Shown here piece by piece: positions 28,376 through 39,800 of a DNA stretch of 64,000 nucleotides. The notes beneath the pieces are model-generated. The model did no database searches, was not told the DNA's origin, and was given only the letters and a program-made list of their open reading frames with translations. Origin of the DNA: Brachyhypopomus gauderio (taxonomy: Eukaryota > Chordata > Actinopteri > Gymnotiformes > Hypopomidae); assembly GCF_052324685.1 (NCBI RefSeq), contig NW_027506896.1, positions 159,001 through 223,000 of the forward strand, in the 5' to 3' direction. The position numbers and the translations under genes were made by a program. The stretch's first letter is position 1. Every line of letters begins with the position of its first letter.

Positions 28376-30747
28376 GCTCCAATAGGCTGCTGATAGTCAA
28401 TCTACAATCCATAATCAATCTACACTGCATACGCAAGAGACCTGGACCTTCCATCAAATCAAGGTCCTCCATCGTTTCGTATACTTCAGATTATTGATTG
28501 ATTGTAAATAGGATTTTTTTTTTAAGTACTGTGTATTTCATAAAGTGACATGATGCTTCATATTCAGTAAAGTGCACATAAAAGATACAGGGGCAGACCC
28601 GCTGCCCCGCACACAAAAAGCAGAGTTTCAAGTCGACATTGATGAGGTCCATAAACTGAAATAACACTCAAATTAGAGCCATTATTGATTTCACTTTATT
28701 GGTTATCATTTCAACATAAATGTCATGGAGGTGACTACATGAATGTCATACAGGAGTGTAGTTCCAGCAACACGCTACAAAAGAAACAGGAGTGACTATG
28801 GAAGACATGACACAAAACAGGATCCAGTTCGGTGAGGATACAGTCAGTCTAATCTCTGCAATGTCAGAGGTAACCCAGAGCTTGAAGTCCCCTCTGTGCC
28901 TCCGTTTACGTGGTGGATGGACAGACACATACGAATGAACACAAATTCCAGTCTGTAAGTGTACCAAGCAGACTAATGGGATGAGGTGCCCCAACACTGG
29001 TTAGGGACTGGTATGGACGTGCCTACACCAAAGAGCCAGGACTCCCAGGAAGACGGGAACAATCCCTACTGTCTTGTGTTAGGGAGCAGACACTTAGTCG
29101 CCAGTACAGGTTAACACCACAAACTCTGCTACGTAACTCAGTCATGTGTGAGAGTTTCAGGTCTTTGCTTGGACCTAGTACAGCATATTCAGTCTAGCAC
29201 AGACTATGATCCATGTGGCACAGAGACTGATCAAATATCCCAAATGCAAGTTAAACCCATAAGTAAACATATGACTAACCATGAGGAACAGCAACTATTC
29301 AGAAGTTCCCTGGCCTTGAGCAAGTTATTTAGCAAAACAGGTTACAGGACTGACTTGTACATCTTACTCTGACCTGTCAAAGTGAATAAATGGAGTGCTT
29401 GACCTATTGTGAACCTTCATCTCAAAAGGCTTTTGTGAGGAGCAGTACACAAACGCTGAAACCAAACAAAATCAAAAGGGCCTTCACACCCCCAACCCCC
29501 CCTAACCGCCCCAAATCCATTCACCCTTCGTTTGAGTCAGAGTGCAGGTGGGGGAAGAGCCAGTCCATCTGGATATGTGCAAGAATTTATGACAATTTGA
29601 AGTTAGACAAATCTTCTGAAAGGTGATTAAACATTAGAGATAAATAAGCTGCACTTGTACCGTAGATGCTGGCTCCCCCTTGTGGCAGAAAAAAAAAGTT
29701 TGAAAAGCAGAACCTTGGAGATGAGTCGTGCATTAATGCATCAGTAACATTTTTCCAAACAAGATTGTTAAATATTTTCTGCACAATGTCTCAATTCAGA
29801 ACAAAAATATTCAATACATCTCAAATTTATCCAAGTCAAAGCAGTGTGATATGCAGCTATTAATTCAACTAATTAAAATCTATAGATCAGTCATCATATT
29901 ACTGAAGGTGTACTGTCTTCATTACACTGAAGCAGAGACCACCAGGGTATGGAAGAGGAGTGTGCACGCACACACACACACACACACCAGACATCTGCCC
30001 AGTCATCTTGGGCGTCACCAAAACAATTTCATAAAGGTTAACAGCAGGGTGAGTGACTGCCATTACAACCTGATCGTCTCCCCAACATGCAGAGTTCCCG
30101 CCCACGTTACCATGGGGACGCATGTACCATCTCAGGCAGGCACACGCAGCTGTGCTGCAGAGAACTTCACATACTGCAACCCTCCAGACTCCACCCCCAA
30201 ACCGCCCAGAACTGCCCTCATCAATACCAGACCAAAACACACACTGCTGCGTTTTTGATGTCAACAGCTGTCCCCCATTCAGGAAATTCATAATCGTTTA
30301 AAAACGTGCGACTGCGGTGCCGGTGAAGTCAGAGCTCCACGTTCGGAGATGGAAAGATGGGCTATTTCTCCGAAACGGGACCACAGAAAATCACAGGACA
30401 AAATACGGTAACAGTTCCAAAAACAATAACCATCTGTGGTTGTATTACTGTCGCAGAGAAGTATTCAGAGGTCACTGTAGCTTGAGCCAAATGCGCGGTA
30501 TGGCACCGCCAGTAACCATCGAGTCCAACTGCTGAACCGGTCTCCATCAGCTCAGTCCGTTCAGACGGCCGCTCCCTCTGCTGACCCGAGATCTCCAAGA
30601 GATGCAACAGTCAGTTGTATATTATGTGGACGGCAGTGGCAGAAACAAGATTAAATAAAATTAAGTGGTGGAGTCCTGGCAGGCTGTAAGGCCCAGCCCC
30701 CAGCCCCAGGAGCACAGTCCCCAGATCAGTCCTCCACAGTCCCCAGA
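28376..30747. other. stk25 3' UTR and farp2 3' UTR, tail to tail
   Basis: stk25 ends with its stop at 28373-28375 and has only variant poly(A) signals nearby (AGTAAA at about 28566, CATAAA at about 28578). farp2 reads in from the right; its first good AATAAA on the minus strand is TTTATT at 28695-28700, about 2 kb beyond its stop. No other gene is recognised. The two 3' ends therefore lie close together or overlap. Confidence 0.5.
28695..28700 (-). terminator. Candidate farp2 polyadenylation signal
   Basis: TTTATT on the + strand is AATAAA in farp2 orientation. It would give a 3' UTR of about 2.05 kb for the long isoform. Confidence 0.45.
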
Positions 30748-30842
30748 TCAGTTCCCGTTCAACTCGCTGGGGCCTTTGGGTATGAGGAGGCCAACACGGC
30801 CAGCTGCACTGGCAGCACTCAAGATCACCTCCATCCATCTGT

Positions 30843-30893
<51 letters not shown>

Positions 30894-33800
30894 AACACAG
30901 TCACATTTCACCTTCGTTTCAGACTTGGATGTAAACGTGGGATGTATACTTCATTTTCAAACAAGCCGTACCTTTCGAAGGTATACTCGCTCTCAGCCCT
31001 GAAGTAGTACACGTGGGACTTGAACTGTAGCTTGAAGACGTACTCTTTGTGGATGCCGTCCGCGTCCGCAGGGCTGCTGACGCTGTAGCCCAGCAGTGGG
31101 AGGCTGGCCAGAGGGAAATCATCCTGAACCCAGAACACAAACACCATGAGCTCCACCACATCGACGCAACACCTCAGCTTTCATAATGGAGGCTTTGACT
31201 GTTGATGTATCTGTACTTTGAAGTATCATCAACACAGCACATTACAAGTCTGGAAGATGGGAAAATGCTATCAGAACAATAATAAAAACTGCTATAGTCA
31301 TGTGCCTTACAATCATGTCTAGTGCTTGAATGACCACACACGCTATGCAATGACCTGTAGGAGGTCCAGACGCCAGCATGCAAACATCCACTGATTTTGC
31401 CATCACCATAAAGCCCCAATCAGGGCAAATCCAGCACCTCCTCTATAATATATACAGACCTGTTCACCATGGTTTTGGTTAACAGAGCTTGTCTGAACCG
31501 CCAGAGAGGCGTTGGCCAGTACCTGGTGTGTCTTGTAGAAGAACAGACAGAAGTTGGTGAAGACCACCCATAACTTCTGCCAGCCATTGCTGTTTTTGAA
31601 CTTCCTCAGGAGGTAGCCAGACAGCTGGTTCTGCGGAGAGAGAGGAGTTCTATTGATCTAGAGGAACATTTGAACATCTCACGCAAAAATGTGTTTTAGG
31701 AGTTATCCAGGAGATGATCTATGATGGGTTCACTGCAGAGTCTCCTGCTTGGGTTCTCATACTACCTCCCACATCCAGCTTTTGAGCCAGATCCACTATT
31801 ACTGGGACTCCCAGTAAAAGGCCATCAGATCTTTGACCTTCCAAGTCAGGATGGATTCCTCCCACGTCACAGAAAAACCCATAGATGAATCCTGGATGTT
31901 TGACCTAAGGTTACAGATTCTCAGTCTGGCAGTGGCACAGTCCTGTAGTGATGTCTGTTTGGTTTGCCCTCTGGGACACGGCGTCACTACCACTAACCAA
32001 CAAGCTGGAGGGAGACTGTTCTGAGAGATAATGGACTATAGTCTCGTTGCCACATGGGTACCTGATTCATGTGCAGGTAATCTGTAAGAGAGAGGCTCTG
32101 GTTCCTGTACCAGCACACGTGTGTGATGGTGTTTGGTCTCTGGCCCTGACCAAGCAGGTAGCGAGGGGGTAGTTCTGGAGACACAGCTGGAGAGAACAGT
32201 ACTGAGGGCACACGCAGGCATGCAGACGGGCAGGCAGACAGGGGGAGAGAGAGACAGTGAAATGTGGTGAGACAGAAAGAGACAAGCAGGCATGACATGG
32301 GGAGAGAGGAGTGCGTTTGCTTATTTGCGCTTGAGCCACAGAAAGGTCTAGAAATCCAGAAGAAATTCTCCAGTGCAGCAGGAATAACACTGTTAACCAA
32401 AGAGCATGTGATCTGGTGAAGAAAGAGTTTATCCATTAAATTAATTTCAAAAAGAGGTTATGGTTAACAAATTCCACAAAAAAATTGCCCAGAAATGGTG
32501 AATGACAAAGACTAAAGCTACAGACAGAACGAAGGATAAAATGAAGGTGGTTAGCCAGTCCAACAGCTACAACGGTACAAGAGAGAGTGAGAAGACAACG
32601 TGGAGATGGGAGGGAGCACGAGAGGTGGAGAACATCGCGAGGAGAGTGTTAGATCTGCTCTCAGAAGCCTCTACTAGGGGTGTGTGTGGATCTGTGAACG
32701 CTACCTCCACGGCTAGGCTGTGGTCAGTCATGGAGACACTGGTGTTACGGTGCCAGCACACGTGCATGGTTGTGTTGGCACGGTGATGGCTCTGCTTGTC
32801 CAGGGAACATCGAGAGGTGTTCACGTCATCCTCCGACTCCTGCTCCAAAGACACCTCATCAGAAGACCCTGCCGGGGCGCAGGAGGCGGAGGTGGGCAAG
32901 AAGAGAGAGGGGAGGAGAGGGGAGACAATGATCGGGAGGGCCGGGGTCTAGTTCACTCAAGCTCAGAGGTCACAAGGCTAAGGAGAGGTCACAGACAGGG
33001 AAGCACACTACATCACACAGGACTACTGTCCTTACTGTTGGAGCGGTCACACGGGCTGGGCGCCAGAAAAAGATCAGACTTCTCTTGGGACTTCTTCGCC
33101 ATGTCGATCGCCATGTTAAGGTCTTCGATCCACTTATTCATCTCCACCTTCGAGCTGCAGAAAGCAAGACGTGCACAGATTACAGCAGTGGAGCGTGAGG
33201 TACAGCAGGTACGGGGGGGGGGGTGACCTCACCTGGCAGCCACCACTATGGTCCTCTGTGCAGAGTAGATGGTGAAGCAATGGGGCACTGACCACTCATT
33301 CTCGCTCTCCTCCACCTGAAACACAACCAGACAATCAAACACATGCACGCAGAACTTGAAGCGTGTGCGCTCTCACACCATCAGGTCTTCATATAGATCG
33401 TCTCATGGTTCCAGGAGACATACTGAAGCACTAAGCACAAGGACAGAGGGTTCTACGGTGGGGGACCTGCGAGACTGATGGACTGGGAGGAGCATGGAAT
33501 CTCTGATGCTGCATTGGGTAGTGACTGTGTAGTCTGTGGGAGTGAAGGATTGTGGGACTGAGTTTCCTCATACTCACCGGAGCATCAAGTACAATGAGCT
33601 GCAGGAAGCAAACATGCAAGTTAGGCGACTGAAAGGGTGAGAGTTGTGGTACTGCCATACCAACTCGCACGGCACTGAGGAGAGCCCTACACAGCCCAGA
33701 CCCCCCACACCTCCTCACAACATCCCAGGCCTGTTACAGTCCTAACTATATTTCGAAAAGCTCCCTTTGATTGTAAAGCTCCAAACTGTTCCATGTGGCA

Positions 33801-36800
33801 TAGCCACATAGAAACCCAGAAACCTTACAACCCCACACCGAAAAGTCCTCGAACCTCAGCCAAAGCTCCATGTAGGCTTTCATAACTGCAGGGCACTGTG
33901 CCATAAACATGAACCCACCTCCCTGCTCATAAATCTAGACAACTTTCCCAGTTGGTCAGTGCACACGTCTCCCAACAGTGTCAGTTTTCAGATACTGAAC
34001 AAACAAAGCCCAGAAATGGTTATGTGAAAGAATAAATCACTGTGTGGAGGTGTAGCTCTTTGCATTTAATGCACACAATCCCTGGCGAACGAGCCAGAGA
34101 CAAAGGAAGTGAAGCTACCGAGCCCCACTAGTTGTGAACTAGATGGGTCTCGAGGTCGTTGGGGCCCACACAGCGGACTCAACCCAGCCAAACAGGGGCA
34201 AACCACAGCGGCTCGCGATAAACCCAGAAATTGAAGCTTTGAAAATTGAGAAAATGAGCTTAAAGCTACATGTGCGGAATGGGTGGAGGCCCAGGATGGA
34301 GGTGGAAGCGTGTACTCACGATCATGCCGTGTAGGGGAAGCTGCCCGTGAACTTTGAACTGGTTGGTGGCCGTGACACCTTTGCTCGTGTACAGGAGCAT
34401 GTCTGAAAACTGAAGTAGGAGATGACCAGTCAGCAAAGGAAAGAGACAGGTAGAGGAGACAAAACATTTCTGGAGAACTCACCAAGAAGAACATCCTTTG
34501 CTGCAGGCCTTTCTTGGTGAGCTTGTAGAGGCAGCCTTCCCTGACGAACTCCTAATAATCAGACATGAATCAGACAACAGGGAGGAGACCACGGAGCAGC
34601 TCAACATTTAGTGCTCTGCATCATCACCCCTTGGGGGTCTGATCTGGGCTAATACAGAGGGAGGCGGACCCAGCGCTCACCCTGCCTGGAGCGGTGAGAT
34701 TCTCTATGCCGATAAGGTCTCGTTGGAGCTCCGTCAGCTTCTGGAAGTTCTCCAGGCGAATGAGACTGCTCTGGAGCTGAGCGGCGATCTCAGTCACCTC
34801 CTTCAGCGCCTCTGCAGGCGATGGGAGTCGCACGCAAACACAAACACTCTTCCATGAATATGCTCAGACCTGCCAGTATTACCCAATCCACCCCCCGGTC
34901 TGCCTCACTACTAACCCCCCCCCTCCTACAGGCAGTGCGGGCGTCACCTTCGCAGTGGTGCAGGTCACTGTGCTCGGGGGAGTAGTGCTTGCACAGGCGA
35001 TCCAGAATCAGCCTGTAGTGCATCAGCCTCTGGATGGGTTTGAGCAGGAAGGTGTTGAGGGGCAGGTAGCACACCTTCTGAAGCTCAAACTCCTTGTAGA
35101 CAGCCTCCAGCTTCTTCACACGCTTCGTGGCCTTCTCCAGCTCAGTCAATACCTCGTCATGTTGCTGCAGGTAGCCCGTGAACCCCTGAACTCCAGATAA
35201 GCAAGACATCGTACACATCCAGACTTACTTCAGATATCCGACATCACTATTTTTTTCTTTTTCTTTTTATACACCCCTCCCACCCACTTCTTTTATAAAG
35301 GTACAGCAGACATTACTGGTCCCATGGAGAGGTTACTGCAAAGATTCTATGGGCTCAGCGCTATACACGATCTCTAAACATCAAACGTTCAGACGTTTAT
35401 CCTTCACGTGAATTAATCGTGCACGTGACTCACCTTCAGGGCACACATGTTCCTCAGCATCACGTCTCCGATCCTCTGGTAATCTCCTTTCACATGAGCA
35501 TTTGAACGTCCCTCCCTGGCAACGTAAAACAAACAAGTCTTTGAGGGCGTTCTCTATTTTGCTGGTGAAGTCTGTGTGGTGTGAAGCATCATTCCAGCCA
35601 TGCTGAAGATGAGGAGGGCTGTGTACCACAGAGCCAGCCTCTGGTCCAGCTCTTTGAGGAAGCCTCTGTGGAACTCATAAATAGGGTCGATGTTGGAGAA
35701 TAGAAGGGTCATGAGGCCCCCGGGCATCGCATTCTCTTTAATCACAGCACTGCGGAACCACTGAAGAGAAACACACGGTGTCACAAACTCTCTCACACTG
35801 AATCACACAGGAATGCCCCCCCCCCCCCCCCCCCACTCCGCTTCTACATAGAATGCACATGAGCCCTCTGGTGTGTGTTAGAGAGGATTGTGAACATGTG
35901 TCAGCCAGTGAGTGCTCACCACTGTGAGGACCTCCAGGTCCTTAAGGTAGGTTCTCTCAGTCATCAGGATCTCTTTAGCAATGAAGTAGGCCTTATCGGT
36001 GGGAAACCTCTGAGAAACAGACATGGACATCACACTCTGTACAAAAACACTGCCATCAGGTCTAGAACCTCCTTTACAAAATAAAAACGTAGGCATGATT
36101 GAAATGAATTAATTAAAATGACTACAGTTATTCAAGCAATATGGCACAAAAACTGAGATCAATATATATATATATATATAGTTAAATGCATGAAACATTT
36201 CATAAAAAAACAAAAAAAAAAACCCAAGGCACCATTAATGTACCAAGAGCAGTAGTAAAGGCACCAAGCCCCACCACAGAGAACATGGCAGTAATAAATT
36301 CCACAGTAACCCCAGCCTCCCTCCGGCCCTGCGAAGAGGAAGCGTGTGAAGAGGGTACCTTCCTCCGCAGCTCCTCCTCTTCCTCCAGCCTGGCCGTGCC
36401 CATCTCGTGGAGGACGGGGTTCTGCTGGGGTGAGGGCGGCTGGCCAGGCAGGCTGAGCGTGGACATCTGGAAGGAAGGGGACAGACACAGAGGACTCTGG
36501 GGGCCTGAGACAGCCAGCAAGGGACTGTCGACCGCAGGACCTGAGAGAGAGAGAGAGACAGGAGAAGAGAGAGACAGGAGAAGAGAGCGCCATGTTAACA
36601 CAGGCCTGCTTGGGCATGACCCCACCAAGTGGGTGAGAGATTAAAGCTAGATGAAGAGATCTTTATTTTTTTACATAAAACATTTCTTGACACACATGGT
36701 CAACATGACTTCTGCACAACATACTGACTGTTTTTATGGCTAAAAATCCCTTGACGAACCACGTTTGCAGTCAGCCTGTTGGACACATTCTGATGGAAAA

Positions 36801-39800
36801 CTAAATTAACCTCATGATGGTTTAAGCACATGCGATGTGGTGATGCCACCATTTTGTTTGTTGCCTGTTGTGTATGGAGCTCACTACTCAAAGCAGAGAA
36901 TGTGCTGGACAAACAACAGATGAAGATATCAGATGCAGGGATTTCCAACACTGAAAGCTCTAATTTAATTACGAACTTGTGTCGTCACTGCACAGTCAAC
37001 ACATACAGAGGAATGGCCAATACAGAGAGAGCAGAGATGGTTTGGTCTTAACACACAAGCAGCTTTTTGGAAAAAACAATAACAGTGGAAAGAACCACCA
37101 CAGAACACGAGGACAGGACAGGGCCGTCGCATGACCCGGAAGTAATTCCTGGAGAGGAGGCTTATCGGGAATGTGGTCATGCTAGCTGAACAGCAGCAGT
37201 TTAAAGTTTAACAGCAGTGTCCCCTGAGGTATGACGGGGAGGGTTGTTCTGTATTACAGCCGCTTGGCTGATGGCCTGAATAAACAGGAGAAGCAGCTCC
37301 ACACTGGGAGCAGGCTGTGGTATTCACCACTGGAGACACACTCCCTCCCCACACCGAGGAGGAAACGGCTGTATTTATTACACCCTCATTCCACTGTGTT
37401 GGGAGTCTAGTGGAGGTCGGAAGTGGACGGCCATCCCCCCCCCCCCCCCTCACAACGAGCACAGTACAGAGACAAACAGGACATGGTTTCCCTCTGGGAT
37501 ACAAGAACCCCGCCCCCCCTAAACAGACAGACTCTTATGACCATTCTAATATTCTCAAATCTATCAGTTCATGTAAGGTGTTTGTCTCATGTCTCCTTTG
37601 AAGTTTGCACTTTTTACCTGCAACATTCACCGTTCTCTTCAAACGGCCATCGGTTTGATTCTTGTGATAGACAAAAATGAGCAGCGTGGCAAAATCCTGA
37701 AGGCCATGGGGTGAGAGAATCCAAACTGAGGGAATCAAAGAGAGTTCCAGAACAGCTCTATGCGTTTAACGTGCATTTCCAGCGTCTTAACCAAGGCGCA
37801 AATGAAGACAGCCCAGATCCAAGATCTATCCATAATGGAGCACATGACAAATCAAGCATGTAATGTGAAGTCCAGCAGCGCATACTTCTGAGCTCCTGCA
37901 GGCAGGTCCTCCGCACGCCGGGATGTCGGGCGAGAGTCATGGCACAACTCCCTGGGTTACCATGTGCTACGTCAAGCCTGTGCTGACCTGCAGGTCCTTC
38001 TGTGACTACACTACACACAGTTGGAAAAAGACAGCCACCAAACCACAGCAATGCTATGAAAAAACAACCTTTTAAAAGCACATGCTCTAAAGTAAAGGGG
38101 ATTTCAGCAACTTCAGCAAATGTTTTTTAAATTCTCTTGGACAGTCGTCCGGCTCAGGAAGAACATTTGAACCATTTGAACATTGAGCCTGCAGGCTGTT
38201 CATGGGTGAAGGTATTAGTTGGTTACGCAAATGCAGATGTAAACAGCATTTAAAGACTCTTTAATCCACTATAACTGGATTGCTTGAATGCACTTCATAG
38301 ATAATACAGACAAGGACTGAAAAAATGTTAAGTCTTAAAATCCCCAGGTACCCAAAAGTAAATATTTTATTTATAATAAAAAAAAAAAAAAAAAAAAAAA
38401 AAAGAAGAAATTTAACATACACGCATAAGTACACTTTCACATTAATACTCAGATTAAGTACTTGGCATTTGCATTCATTATGAGATTAGGATATATTAAG
38501 TGAAATTAAGTGGTCCGTTTCAATCAATCGATCTCAGGGAGAGGGTAGAAGCACGTGCAGGTAAGACACAGCAAGCAGGATCTGCTTTCAAAAAGCTTCC
38601 CGAGAGTCAGGTGTGCTCAGCGCCGAGCACCAGACTAATCTGCTTAAGGCAGGGTGAAACTAGGGGGCAGCGTGGGCCAGACACAGGCATCATTACAACC
38701 TGGCCTGCGTCCAGCAGGGGGCGGGGGAATGGGGAGGAGCTCTTGGCTGGAATTTGCTCTGATTAAAGAGTAAAAGGCCTCGGCTCAGGTTTCAGTTCAC
38801 TAAAAAACCAAGAGTCTGCTGCTCTCTACGAATGGTTTTCACCTGCTATTCACCAGCTTATTAGCTTCATAAGTGCTTTATAAGAACTGTTATGATTGCT
38901 AACCGTGTAAGAGAAGGTCAGTGTGATCATCTTGCTTTGATCTTACCATGCGAGTAAGGGGGAAGCTTGGTGAGGAACCACGGCAAAAGCACTCAAGAAA
39001 GGAGTCAGAGTTCGTGTGAAGAGCAGCACCTCACCCACAAACCTTTGATTATTAATAGCAAAGCTAATGCTGCAGTCATGGCTTCAGAGGCACATTAAAA
39101 CCCAAACAGATGCAATAGCGAACGCATCTCACATTGTAAACGTTTTACGTCTTGGACCTTCAAGGACAAATTAATTCAGGATTAAAATGTCAGATGAGCA
39201 ATAGAGTTGCTAGACCTTAAACACCAAAAATAATAATGTAAAAACTGTGCTCTCAAGACCACTTACAATAACACTAAGCATGCCTTAAACACAAGTAATG
39301 CCACATTGGCATAAAATGATGAAGGGTTGGGGATATGGGAAGTCCGTGTTTGTCCAGGAGGGGGGCGCTCCGCCCTGCTAGAGGGCACCAAGTCTATTCT
39401 GTGCCCTGCCCGGGTCCAGTGGCCACCGCGTGCCCTCGCTTGTGAGAGTAGAGAGGCTTTAATGTACAGACCAAAAGGACATGCTGGGAACTGAAAGGAA
39501 GTCTGTCTTTTCACAAAATGACAATGAGAATGAAGTTGTGAACACAAAATTACAAATGCTGCAGTGTCCCTGGGGGGTGTCTGCCTTCTTTTTTACAGTG
39601 GTTTGCTTAGTTTGTAAACAGAGGGGAGCAATGGAATTGGCTCAGAATTAACATTTTTATTTCTCCTAAATTTATGCCCATGTCATTTGGAAAATTTAAT
39701 ATTACAAGTGGTTAATGTAGTAAACCACCATTAAGAAGTGCCAAAAAGGAGGACAACCCGGGAACACACAGCTGAACACTGTCAAAACGGCTTTCCAGGG

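Noticed and set aside
36200-36628. Open frame extending farp2 exon 13 upstream to a Met
   Set aside because: The upstream part is a CT-rich polypyrimidine tract; the acceptor at 36541-36542 and phase fit an internal exon.
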